Shown here: positions 54,261 to 63,204 of the stretch, piece by piece
Layout of the letters: every line of letters begins with the position of its first letter
Position numbering within the stretch: position 1 is the stretch's first letter
From: an uncultured Draconibacterium sp.
GTDB lineage: Bacteria > Bacteroidota > Bacteroidia > Bacteroidales > Prolixibacteraceae
Direction of reading: 5' to 3'
NCBI RefSeq assembly: GCF_913063105.1
Contig: NZ_CAJXYQ010000010.1
Span: forward strand, 1 to 64,000
DNA: 64,000 bases
Translations under genes and position numbers: made by a program
Notes under the pieces: generated by a model
The model's database searches: none
What the model saw: only the letters and a program-made list of their open reading frames with translations
Told to the model about the DNA's origin: nothing

Positions 54261-54287
54261 ATAGTGTTTGATTTTACCTTTGTTCAA

Positions 54288-55523
54288 TTACTTGAAAAAC
54301 TTATTGGGAAAAAAATTGACCGCAATAAATCCAAATATACCGGTAGCTGCAATTATAGCAAAATCAACCAGTTGATTTTTTATGTTTTCTTTTCTTTTTC
54401 GAATAATAAAAAACTGGACAAGCATTAAAAGCAGACTCAAAATAATCCAGTTAAATGATTTATTGGCTTCGAAAAAGAAGCGTACAAAGCTAGAATTACT
54501 GTCTCTCATTTTAAGTTGAGCAGGAAATATAAACTGGGCAACTTTCCCCTCAGAACGTTCGTCACGAACGGGCCAGCTTTCCTTGTATTCATCTACCTTT
54601 TTATAGTCTTTGTTAAGAACCTGCGATGTAATCTCGCCTTCGCCCGTACTTATTATGTTATAATTAAACAGGTCTCCGTAAATGCGTATTTCGTTTTCTT
54701 CAGGATTAATATTTTCAACATCCAATTTTACCAACATGTAATCGTATTGGGTTAATACGTACACCTCGTTATCGGTCGAAAATAAGTAAGCGTAGTAAAA
54801 TTTATCTTTAAAATCGACACAGCTGATCCACCTGAATTTAAGTCCGTCAGGAATTTCAACCTTTTTGACAAAGGGCTCTCCTTTTATCATTTTTAAATGA
54901 AATAACTGATCTTCAGAATCCACAATCAGATAACCTTCATCACATGATTTTCTGGTGGTTGGCAGCCCATTAATTGATTTTGCAGGAAACTTAAATCCTC
55001 TTTTATAGAGCACTGCCGAAAACATCCGGCTTTTTTCTTCATCTATTTTATTCGATTCGGCATCGATGAACTCCATTCGCCATATGATTCTAAAAAAATC
55101 GCTTGGCATTTCCAGGTTGGCACGCCCCGATTGTGATTCGAAAAGAGGGAAGAGGGTAGGCTGTGGTGCATCAATTTCACGTGGCCGTACTCTGAATGTT
55201 GATCGGTTTGCACTTATTTCATGCATATCCATTTCAACCCCATCAATTGTATCTGGCATGGTGTTATTCATTAACAGCTGGCGGGTGTACATTAATGGAA
55301 GTTTATTTTCGTATTCTTCGCGTGTAAATGTGGTTCCTTCAGAATTTGTTCGTGAAACTCCATCTTGCGAACGAAGAAGCATAAAATCATGGTCGACACA
55401 ACTGTATTGAATAAATGGTGCCCGAATGGGGTGCGAAAATGCTACCCAGTACAATTTGGGTAGTGCAATTCCAAATCCGATGATGGCTATAATTACTAAA
55501 AAATACCTGCTAAGTTTTACCAT
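54288..55523 (-). CDS. DUF4857-type membrane protein
   Basis: A 411-aa inner-membrane protein with an N-terminal helix (8-25), a large presumably periplasmic domain (30-340), and two C-terminal helices (about 350-370 and 385-405, IIAATGIFGFIAVNFFPN). It matches the DUF4857 family that accompanies an ABC ATPase/permease pair; function is not established. It follows the permease gene with a 1-nt gap and is part of the same operon. A decayed copy of its last 31 codons lies at 48205-48300. Confidence 0.8.
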   Translation of the reverse strand: MVKLSRYFLVIIAIIGFGIALPKLYWVAFSHPIRAPFIQYSCVDHDFMLLRSQDGVSRTNSEGTTFTREEYENKLPLMYTRQLLMNNTMPDTIDGVEMDMHEISANRSTFRVRPREIDAPQPTLFPLFESQSGRANLEMPSDFFRIIWRMEFIDAESNKIDEEKSRMFSAVLYKRGFKFPAKSINGLPTTRKSCDEGYLIVDSEDQLFHLKMIKGEPFVKKVEIPDGLKFRWISCVDFKDKFYYAYLFSTDNEVYVLTQYDYMLVKLDVENINPEENEIRIYGDLFNYNIISTGEGEITSQVLNKDYKKVDEYKESWPVRDERSEGKVAQFIFPAQLKMRDSNSSFVRFFFEANKSFNWIILSLLLMLVQFFIIRKRKENIKNQLVDFAIIAATGIFGFIAVNFFPNKFFK

Positions 55524-55524
55524 T

Positions 55525-56193
55525 TTACATTTCTCCTTTTCTAAATCGATATCCTGAAAACAACAACGAAATACTAATGATTATTACCAAAAATGCCAAG
55601 GCCAAATTTACGGGCTCATAAGCTCCTGTTGAGGCCGATTGAAAAAATAACGGGACAAATGTTCCGGTGACAAGAAGGTAGGCCATTCGGTATTTCCATA
55701 CGGGCTCTAATACAATTAAAGCTGCCAGATAATAGGCCGCAAAACCTGCCAGAAACCAGGGAGTGACAGATGTCATTGCCGGCATAACAATATCTGATGG
55801 GAAATAAATGCAACTTAATCCCAGAAAAACAGCCAGCTGAATAATGTAACATGTTACAAGACAAATTGAGCCGTAAAGCATCATCATTAGCAGAACACGG
55901 TTTTCATTTATCGGAAGGTGAAAGGTTAGTTTAATTCGTTTACTAACCGTTTCGGGAAAGTACTGTGCAACTGAGATTGCCAGTGCTCCAAGTACAGGCA
56001 CAAATTTAAGCGAACCAAAATAGCTTACCCCCATAAACATTATGGTGTACCAATAATTGTTGGCATCGCTAAATTTAAAATCGCGTTGAACGTTTAAAAA
56101 GGGATAAGCAATAAAACTTAATCCCAATACTGCATATAGAATTACAAACCATCGGGTTTTAATCCATTCTTTATAAACCACTGATTTCCACAT
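55525..56193 (-). CDS. ABC transporter permease, six-helix
   Basis: An inner-membrane protein of 222 aa with about six hydrophobic helices and little soluble sequence, like permeases of simple ABC-2/NosY-type transporters. It begins WKSVVYKEWIKTRWF and ends GYRFRKGEM. It lies between the ABC ATPase and DUF4857 genes with near-zero spacing, so the three probably form one complex. Direction of transport is not evident. Confidence 0.8.
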   Translation of the reverse strand: MWKSVVYKEWIKTRWFVILYAVLGLSFIAYPFLNVQRDFKFSDANNYWYTIMFMGVSYFGSLKFVPVLGALAISVAQYFPETVSKRIKLTFHLPINENRVLLMMMLYGSICLVTCYIIQLAVFLGLSCIYFPSDIVMPAMTSVTPWFLAGFAAYYLAALIVLEPVWKYRMAYLLVTGTFVPLFFQSASTGAYEPVNLALAFLVIIISISLLFSGYRFRKGEM

Positions 56194-56277
56194 ATTTATT
56201 TTAATAAGTCCGAAGTTTGATGCTCAAGATCTGAAGTTGTGCTACTTCCGATTTCCGGCCTCCCACTTCTGTCTTTT

Positions 56278-57168
56278 TTAATATTTTCCGGTCAGGCCAA
56301 TAAAAGCATCTTCCAGGCCCATTTCAACTTCTCTGAAATTATGATGTACAATGCCGTTTTTTTCTAGGAAGTTTTTTACAAACGAAGCCGATTCGTAGGT
56401 GTAAATTTCTACTTTGTTATTTACCTTTTCGAAATTGGCTACAAAATCTTCATCAGACAAATCGATAGAATGATTTTCAACTTCCAATGCTATTTGCTTG
56501 AATTCTCTCATAAACTCGTGCACATTTCGTTGGGTTAATACACGATTGTAATCCATAATCAACACATCGTCAATCAATCGTTCCATGTCTTGAATAATGT
56601 GTGATGTGGTGAAAATGGTTTTATTTTTTGATTTTGCATATTCGCGCAAATAATCAATAAATAAACGTCGGTATCCCGGATCGAGCCCCATAGAAAAATC
56701 GTCGAGTATCAGTAAATCAGGATCCTGTGCCAATATTAGTCCCAGTGCCACCTGCGAGCGTTGTCCGCACGACATGGTCGATATCTTTTGTGTAGGCGTT
56801 ACTTTTAATTTCGACATGAGTTCCCAATAGGGTTCATTGTCCCACTTCTCGTAAAAACCGGAGTAGAATTTCTCAATTTGGTGGATGTTCATAAATGCAT
56901 ACTGAACATGACCTTCAATGAGGAACCCGATTCTCGATTTATTTTTGGGTGTCAGGTGTTGGGTGTTTTCTCCATAGATTAAACATTCACCACTACGTGG
57001 TTGCAGAAAACCATTCAAAATATTTATTGTGGTGGTTTTTCCTGCCCCGTTTTTTCCTAAGAGTCCCAGAATACTTCCCTCTTTAACATGAATGTTGAGG
57101 TTTTCATAAACCAGTTTTTTACCATAATAGTGGGTGAGGTTGTTACACTCTATTGCATTGTTGCTCAT
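56278..57168 (-). CDS. ABC transporter ATP-binding protein with Asp in place of the Walker B Glu
   Basis: The nucleotide-binding subunit, 296 aa. Walker A is GKNGAGKTT (38-46), the signature is MSCGQ (132-136) and Walker B is LILDDFSMGLD, with Asp157 where the catalytic Glu normally stands. The H-loop is TTSH. The C-terminal 80 residues form an extra alpha/beta domain common in ABC-2 ATPases. The Glu-to-Asp change would be expected to slow hydrolysis but not necessarily abolish it. It partners the permease 84 nt downstream. Confidence 0.88.
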   Translation of the reverse strand: MSNNAIECNNLTHYYGKKLVYENLNIHVKEGSILGLLGKNGAGKTTTINILNGFLQPRSGECLIYGENTQHLTPKNKSRIGFLIEGHVQYAFMNIHQIEKFYSGFYEKWDNEPYWELMSKLKVTPTQKISTMSCGQRSQVALGLILAQDPDLLILDDFSMGLDPGYRRLFIDYLREYAKSKNKTIFTTSHIIQDMERLIDDVLIMDYNRVLTQRNVHEFMREFKQIALEVENHSIDLSDEDFVANFEKVNNKVEIYTYESASFVKNFLEKNGIVHHNFREVEMGLEDAFIGLTGKY

Positions 57169-57261
57169 AAGGTGGAGTATTGTCTAATTGTGGTAACCAA
57201 ATTAACTATTGCCGGCCTGTCCGCCAAATGACGGATTCAGGACGACATAGTATATGGATTT

Positions 57262-59643
57262 TTATCTGAATGCAATTTTGTTTACATAGCGCTTGCCTTC
57301 AACAACAGAATTTACGATATAAATTCCTGTTTGGAACTGGTTGTTATTCAGTCTGAAAACACTGTTGTTTGGTTCAGCCTGTAAAACTAATTTACCACTG
57401 ATTGTATACATCGAACAAAGCTCAATTTCACCATCAGTTGAAATTAAATCGATACTTGTTGGTGTATAAGCAACATTTAGTTCTGCTTTGGTGTACAGTG
57501 TTGGTATGGCGGTTTTGAGTTCAAGATTTGCCAGTGCAATATTAAACAGAACTCCTTTTGCCAGTGCGAACAGCTTATCGTCCATAATTCCACCGATGCT
57601 GTAAACTGTTGTTCCGGCAGATGGATTTTGCCACGTTGCTCCGGCATCGTTCGTAAAATACGATTTTGATGTAGTTCCCATACATAGGAACGAATTTGCA
57701 TCAAGTTTTATAATGTCATTAGTGCCGGCAACACCCTCAAATTTGGTAAATGTTTCGCCTCCATCTGTTGTGAAAAATACTCCATCGGTGGTTGTTGGGA
57801 TATAGAATTCCTGTGTAGAAATCATGTGTATTCTTTTAAGGAATATACTGCTGTCTCCATCGTTTGCCGCAACCATATTGGGATATAGATCGATGAATGA
57901 AGTTGCGGCATCGTCTGTACGCCATAAAATCTTGTTACCAACAATAAAGCCAGTATCTCCCTTAAATTCAATGTCGTTCACGTATGAGTTGCCAAAATCC
58001 GGTGTTATTCCTATCCACGAATCTCCACCATCAATTGTTTTAAAGACCCGGCTTCTGTCTTTCTTTTTACCTTCGGTTACATCTTCGTACCAGTTGCCCC
58101 AAACATATGCAATGGTTGCATCCACACATTCAACAGTATAAGGATTAAATCCCCAGCATTCATCCAGTTGTGGATTTAAAGTAGGATCTGCGCTTTCTTC
58201 TGCACCTATTTTTGATGCATCAAGGATTATTGATGTTTCCCAATTGTCTTCGGTTTTTATGAGTAAACCTTCCATGTAAAGGTCTTGTACCGAGTCTATG
58301 TCAGACATATCTGCTATTTTATACCGTCGAACGGTAGCAAAAGCATCATCGCCGCATGAGCTAATGTCGTTAAAATCGAATTCCAGATCCTCAAGATAGT
58401 CATTTGGTAAAGTTGATTTTGACCATGTCAATCCACCATCAGTAGTATATTTACAGTTTGTGCCATATCCGGCAATCACGGCTTTGTCAGTTCCGTATAC
58501 TGCCATTTTTTGAAGCCGGTTTTCGCCTTCAAAAACATTAACTGTTGACCACACCGGATTTCTTGCTATTATATCGCTAACCGCACATTTATACGCAACA
58601 TCAATGGCCATTCCATACAGTGTGTCTGCCATTATTCCCCCAATTTTATAACAGGTAGCTCCCGGGTAGCAATCAACCCAGGTTAAGCCATTATCGGTTG
58701 AAATTTTCGATTTTGAAGAACTTCCCAAAGTTATTAATGTAGAATCGTTAATGACAAATAAATCATTTACTCCGGTAATTTCCGATAATTTTATAAATGT
58801 ATTTCCTGTATCCTCCGTTTTAAATATTCCATCAGAAACAGTGGATACATAAAAACTTTGAGGGGTTGTAAATGTAATGTTGTTTACAAAAATGTTATCA
58901 TCAGTACCAGCCGCTACCAAGCTATCGTAGATGTTGGTAACCGAATCAGTAATAAGGTTGGTTACAAACATGTTCTTATAGCCACCAAAAGCAGCAATTG
59001 AATCTTTTACTTCAACACAACTAATAATTTTCGAACCTAAATCCGGTGTTAGCTTCCACCAGGTAGATCCTCCGTTATTTGTTCTAAAAACCGCACCTCG
59101 TGAAACTTTACTCCCTGATGTCTGATCGTACCAACCGGCATAGCCAATTATTGTATCTTTATTTAATGCGCCAATGGCGTATACATCTTTAGCATAACCA
59201 CCGTCAGCATTAGGATTTACGGTAACATCATCGCCAAAGCCAGCAGCGTTAATGTCAAGTGCTTCCCAACTTGCTCCCATATTGGTACTTTTTAGTAAAA
59301 CACCGGAAACATAAACGTCCGGATATCCTCCGGATGGATGATCAATTACTTTTTCTCTTCTGGAAGATATAAAAACAACATCTTCAGCTTGAGCCATTCC
59401 TATAAAATCATATACTGGGCTAAACATTGTTTTAGTATGCCAGTTTGTTCCATTGTCTTCTGATTTCAGAAAGGTATTGTCGTATCCAATTAAGACAGCG
59501 GAACCATCAACAGTGTTAATTGACATTCCTTGCAAAGTATTGCCTGCAGACACGGTATCTTTAACCCAGTCAAAGGTTGCCGTTTGGGCACTACCAATGA
59601 GTGCCGCAAAAATTAAAAGAATAGAGAAGGTAAAGTTTTTCAT
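57262..59643 (-). CDS. Secreted YCF48/BNR-type beta-propeller protein with T9SS tail
   Basis: A signal peptide (FTFSILLIFAALIGSAQ) is followed by two homologous halves of about 340 aa (roughly 22-365 and 368-705). Each contains Asp-box-like turns such as SEDNGTNW, TNNGGSTWW, TIDGGDSW and TNDAGATW. The C-terminal 80 residues (MYTISGKLVLQAE, NNNQFQTGIYIVN, VNKIAFR) match the type IX secretion sorting domain, so it should reach the cell surface. ATG at 59643 is preferred over GTG at 59649. It sits between the polyferredoxin and ABC genes; its role there is unknown. Confidence 0.85.
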   Translation of the reverse strand: MKNFTFSILLIFAALIGSAQTATFDWVKDTVSAGNTLQGMSINTVDGSAVLIGYDNTFLKSEDNGTNWHTKTMFSPVYDFIGMAQAEDVVFISSRREKVIDHPSGGYPDVYVSGVLLKSTNMGASWEALDINAAGFGDDVTVNPNADGGYAKDVYAIGALNKDTIIGYAGWYDQTSGSKVSRGAVFRTNNGGSTWWKLTPDLGSKIISCVEVKDSIAAFGGYKNMFVTNLITDSVTNIYDSLVAAGTDDNIFVNNITFTTPQSFYVSTVSDGIFKTEDTGNTFIKLSEITGVNDLFVINDSTLITLGSSSKSKISTDNGLTWVDCYPGATCYKIGGIMADTLYGMAIDVAYKCAVSDIIARNPVWSTVNVFEGENRLQKMAVYGTDKAVIAGYGTNCKYTTDGGLTWSKSTLPNDYLEDLEFDFNDISSCGDDAFATVRRYKIADMSDIDSVQDLYMEGLLIKTEDNWETSIILDASKIGAEESADPTLNPQLDECWGFNPYTVECVDATIAYVWGNWYEDVTEGKKKDRSRVFKTIDGGDSWIGITPDFGNSYVNDIEFKGDTGFIVGNKILWRTDDAATSFIDLYPNMVAANDGDSSIFLKRIHMISTQEFYIPTTTDGVFFTTDGGETFTKFEGVAGTNDIIKLDANSFLCMGTTSKSYFTNDAGATWQNPSAGTTVYSIGGIMDDKLFALAKGVLFNIALANLELKTAIPTLYTKAELNVAYTPTSIDLISTDGEIELCSMYTISGKLVLQAEPNNSVFRLNNNQFQTGIYIVNSVVEGKRYVNKIAFR

Positions 59644-59670
59644 ACGCACAGTTTTTATTGTAATTATTAT

Positions 59671-61596
59671 TTATTGCTTATTGATTTCTTCCGAAAAATC
59701 AAACATGTTCTTTACTTTTCCGGTTTTTCCGCTCGAATAGGTTATCGTTAACGAATCGGCCATAATTGAAGCATTAATATCGTAAATATTTGTCATTGTG
59801 TCAACATAAGAGATCTCAATTACTTCTTTGAAGCTTTCATCAAGTTTTGTTTGAAACTCTACAATGCCGTTATCGTTTGAAAGATGACTGACAAGGTAGG
59901 AAAGCCTGTTTCGTACTCTGTTGTTATTACCCAATGAAAATGTATAGGTACTTACTACATCATCGGAGTAATTGTTTCTGTAGTTAAATGTCCGGTCGAA
60001 CGGGGTGAACATCATTTTTGCGTACTCCGGCATGCCGGTAGTAAAGAATTCCGGATCAACAGCTACTTCGTATCCCAAATCAATTTCTTGCGGACCGGCC
60101 GTTGTTTCAAAAACGAATGTTTTGCTTTCGATTAAGTTGATTAATTCATTTTTTTGCAGAATTTCTTCAGGGAAGAAGATTTTTACAATTACCGGACATG
60201 CAAATTCAGAAATCATTCCAACAGCATTTGTTTCCTTTCTAACCATATGACTTAAGTAGTTAAAATCGTAGCTGTCGAAGAAGTTTTCCAGTTGTAATGA
60301 AATGACAAAGACTTGTTGCGCATCTGCCGGGAGTGTTTTAAAAATGGTTCTTTGCGGCGTAAATAGTTCTTTCTGTAATTTTTCTTCATCAAGAATACTG
60401 TTGTCGTAATAAATTTTTACCCGGCGATGTTTTACATATGTGGCAACTCCATAAACACCTTCAACGCGTTTCATTTGGTTAGCAAATGCCACTGAACTGC
60501 CATAGCATTTGATATTTTTCAGGCCCGACATTGAAAAAACGGCAGCATCGTTTATCACTTCAGTCTCTGCCCATTTCTGGTCGATTGTTGGAACTTCCCA
60601 TACATTTCCAAGTAAGATTCCTGTAACAACCAGTAAGGTGGTAGCTATAACCGGAAGTCGTTTTAATTTAGGTTGCTTATTAATACTCAGGGTATTTTTT
60701 ACAGGGCAAACCAATAAACAGTCACCACAAAGATTACAATCAACATGTTTAACTGTTTTTACGCTTGCCACATCAATCGCCTGCGGGCATTTTTTAGTAC
60801 ATAACTGACAGCTTGTACACGTGCTTTCGCTTCGTGTAATTTTTGCCAGTGGAGTAATTTTACTTTGCAATGAACGGAGTTCCAACGCAAAACCTCCGGC
60901 GCATGCAATAGCCAGAGGCCATACGTAACTTATTGCTATGCCAAGCTTTAGTATAATTATGTACACAAGCAAAATAGTAACAAAGAATACTGAAAACTTA
61001 AAAATATTGGAGATAGCACCCAGCGGGCAGAGGTATTTACACCAGAACAATCGAATAAAAATTGATCCAACCACAACCAAAACAATAGAAATAATTGCAA
61101 ACTGAACCACAACATCAGTATTAAAGCCTGAAGCCAGTGCAAAGTAGGGATCAAATTTCTTACAGAATAATTCGTTTGATTGAAGCGTATAATACAGGGT
61201 GATGTATAAGAGGATATATTTTAAAGACCGTAGAATTTTGTCTGTAATTCCTTTTATGGTAAACCTTATTTTAAGCTTATCGCCGAGGTTTCCAAGCCAT
61301 TCGCTAACCGTTCCGATAGGGCAAATATATGAACAGAAAAGTTTACTAAACAAAAGAACGCCTATAAAAAGGAGAACTCCCATTACAATTTGGGCACTCG
61401 TCATTGTGCAAGAGAGCGCCTGACTTAGAAGATAACTTCCCAATGCCTGCATGCCTCCGAACGGGCAGTAAGCTTCAAAATCGGGGGTATTTATTTTTGT
61501 TAAGTCGGGCAAAAATGCCAGTACAAGAATAAAAGCTAATACGCCCCACTGGACTGTTAAACGTGGCCAGTTGGTGCTTTTGGTTTTTGGTTTCAT
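59671..61596 (-). CDS. Membrane polyferredoxin (NapH/NosR-like) with C-terminal HMA-like domain
   Basis: A membrane electron-transfer protein. Five to seven helices in the first 270 residues carry the motifs CPFGG, CPIGT and CPLGA, as in NapH, NosR and CcoG. Two 4Fe-4S ferredoxin sites follow: CTSCQLCTKKCPQ and CNLCGDCLLVCPV. After another helix (LLVVTGILLGNVW) comes a domain resembling a heavy-metal-associated fold (NIKCYGSSVAFANQMKRVEGVYGVATY) but with a single Cys in place of CxxC. About 220 further residues are unassigned. ATG at 61596 is chosen over an upstream codon at 61632. Electrons could serve reduction of the imported substrate (inference). Confidence 0.85.
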   Translation of the reverse strand: MKPKTKSTNWPRLTVQWGVLAFILVLAFLPDLTKINTPDFEAYCPFGGMQALGSYLLSQALSCTMTSAQIVMGVLLFIGVLLFSKLFCSYICPIGTVSEWLGNLGDKLKIRFTIKGITDKILRSLKYILLYITLYYTLQSNELFCKKFDPYFALASGFNTDVVVQFAIISIVLVVVGSIFIRLFWCKYLCPLGAISNIFKFSVFFVTILLVYIIILKLGIAISYVWPLAIACAGGFALELRSLQSKITPLAKITRSESTCTSCQLCTKKCPQAIDVASVKTVKHVDCNLCGDCLLVCPVKNTLSINKQPKLKRLPVIATTLLVVTGILLGNVWEVPTIDQKWAETEVINDAAVFSMSGLKNIKCYGSSVAFANQMKRVEGVYGVATYVKHRRVKIYYDNSILDEEKLQKELFTPQRTIFKTLPADAQQVFVISLQLENFFDSYDFNYLSHMVRKETNAVGMISEFACPVIVKIFFPEEILQKNELINLIESKTFVFETTAGPQEIDLGYEVAVDPEFFTTGMPEYAKMMFTPFDRTFNYRNNYSDDVVSTYTFSLGNNNRVRNRLSYLVSHLSNDNGIVEFQTKLDESFKEVIEISYVDTMTNIYDINASIMADSLTITYSSGKTGKVKNMFDFSEEINKQ

Positions 61597-61677
61597 AATA
61601 GATGTGCGCGTAAGCGCAGGTTGATTAAACAAAAATAAAAATATTAGATAAACTAAGTTTAAGTAATATTCAATAAT

Positions 61678-62016
61678 TCAGAATAAACCAAACGAATTAG
61701 TTTCAGAAAGGTGGTGAATGTCGCGAAGTTCGATCAGTGCTTTTTTATTGGTGTTCTGCTTTTTTTGTGCAAATACCTTGTTGGCATTTTTACCCATAAG
61801 CACACCAATAAGAATGGCTGCAACAAAAACTACTGAAATTTGAAAATATTTCGAATAATCGATGCTCCTATCATAAACATGAGTAATCCTGTCCTTTTTC
61901 TGCATTACTTTTTCTACCAACTCGCCAGGTGCCGGAGCCATAAAATCGAGTACCTCAAGCAATTTGTCGCTAGCTGAAATTGCATTAAAATCAGGATTGT
62001 TACTTTCAGTTTTCAC
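61678..62016 (-). CDS. Small single-pass membrane protein
   Basis: 112 aa, not recognised. A cytoplasmic N-terminus (1-57) contains LLEVLDFMAPAPGELVEKVM. One hydrophobic helix (58-77, FQISVVFVAAILIGVLMG) is followed by a basic stretch AQKKQNTNKK. The start is GTG at 62016: the frame closes upstream and no ATG is available. It lies between the Spy/CnrX-like gene and the polyferredoxin gene on the same strand, so it is likely part of the locus. Confidence 0.65.
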   Translation of the reverse strand: MKTESNNPDFNAISASDKLLEVLDFMAPAPGELVEKVMQKKDRITHVYDRSIDYSKYFQISVVFVAAILIGVLMGKNANKVFAQKKQNTNKKALIELRDIHHLSETNSFGLF

Positions 62017-62109
62017 AGTAATCTTTCTGTTTTACTTTCGGTTTTTAATTTATTCTTATCTATTAAGACGAAAATTAAAATAGAATCCGGCGCAGCAAAT
62101 GAAAAAAAA

Positions 62110-62622
62110 TTAAATTTCTTCAATTATTTTTCTTCTTGAGCAGTCTTGCTTGTTACAATACTGACACTGGTCGCCTGCTTCCATCATTTCTATAAGTAAA
62201 TTGTTAAGTAGCTCTATCTGGGGTGGTTCGCATATGCTTTTTACATTCTGAAAATGCTTAACCGTTTGTCGTTTTATAGCGGTATGATAAGTGCCTAATT
62301 TTTCGGTTAATTCTTTCATTTTTTCTTCTGAAGGTTCGGGCGAAGACAGTTCTTTTATCAAATTGAAGTTTGTTTCGCACTGAATATCGATTAAAACCTG
62401 GTAGTTTCTGAATACTTTCTGATCCATTTCAATTACCAGTTTAAATTGCTCATCAGTAAGGTTAAGTCTTTGTTTCAGGTATTCATCCGACTTGTATACA
62501 TCATTAACCTCCGCATCAGGTTCTCCGCTTTGGTTCATAACCAAAAAGGTGGTAAATGCCGATAAGTTTATGAGCAATAAAAAAATATTGAGCCACTTTA
62601 ATGATTTTTGTTTCTTTTCCAT
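62110..62622 (-). CDS. Spy/CnrX-like periplasmic sensor with cysteine-rich tail
   Basis: Resembles periplasmic metal-sensing or chaperone proteins that anchor and control ECF sigma factors. From the ATG at 62622 there is one N-terminal membrane helix (LNIFLLLINLSAFTTFLVM), then an all-helical domain with the Spy-type LNLTDEQFKLV. The C-terminus holds CQYCNKQDC, a possible metal or thiol site. It starts 5 nt after the sigma factor stop. That position and topology make it the probable anti-sigma/sensor (inference). Confidence 0.78.
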   Translation of the reverse strand: MEKKQKSLKWLNIFLLLINLSAFTTFLVMNQSGEPDAEVNDVYKSDEYLKQRLNLTDEQFKLVIEMDQKVFRNYQVLIDIQCETNFNLIKELSSPEPSEEKMKELTEKLGTYHTAIKRQTVKHFQNVKSICEPPQIELLNNLLIEMMEAGDQCQYCNKQDCSRRKIIEEI

Positions 62623-62626
62623 TTTG

Positions 62627-63187
62627 TCAGGAATTAAGTTTAAAATACGTAATAAGCTTAAGTTTGAGATTTTTTCGTGCACGGTAAATGAGCGATTCTA
62701 CCGAATGTTCGGACATATGCAGCTGCTTGCAGATTTCTTTTTGAGAAAGACCTTCAAATTTGTGCAGGAGTAATACTTTTTTCTGGTTGTCAGGAAGTTG
62801 GTCGATTAGTTGGTAAAGGATGGTTACGTTTTCCTTTTGTTCCAGTTGTTTTTCCGGGTGGTTTTTATCAATCAGCAGAAGATGGGGATGGTCGTTTTCA
62901 ATGTGGTTAGTGCCTGCTTTGGCCGGATTTTTACGACGTAAAAAACTGATTGATTTATTGTAAGCAATTTTATAAATCCAAACCGTAAGGTCTTCTTCAA
63001 ACCTAAGGGCCTCGCATGATTTAAAAATTTCGAGAAAAACATCCTGAAAGAGATCTTCTGCATCCTCTGAGTTCTGCACTAAACGAAAAACTGTATTGTA
63101 TACAAGGTTTTTATATTTAATGATAAGAGCCCTGAAAGCAAGATCATTATTTCCCCGAATTTGTTCTATGAGTTGACTGTCCGTCAT
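62627..63187 (-). CDS. ECF-family RNA polymerase sigma factor
   Basis: A 186-aa alternative sigma factor. Region 2 carries YNTVFRLVQNSEDAEDLFQDVFLEIF and region 4 carries LPDNQKKVLLLHKFEGLSQKEICKQL with the recognition helix HMSEHSVESLIYRARKNLK. It heads the minus-strand locus and is followed at once by the putative sensor gene. It probably drives the genes down to the DUF6850 gene, but no matching promoter set was identified by eye. Confidence 0.95.
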   Translation of the reverse strand: MTDSQLIEQIRGNNDLAFRALIIKYKNLVYNTVFRLVQNSEDAEDLFQDVFLEIFKSCEALRFEEDLTVWIYKIAYNKSISFLRRKNPAKAGTNHIENDHPHLLLIDKNHPEKQLEQKENVTILYQLIDQLPDNQKKVLLLHKFEGLSQKEICKQLHMSEHSVESLIYRARKNLKLKLITYFKLNS

Positions 63188-63204
63188 CTCGTTTGTTTAC
63201 GTTG

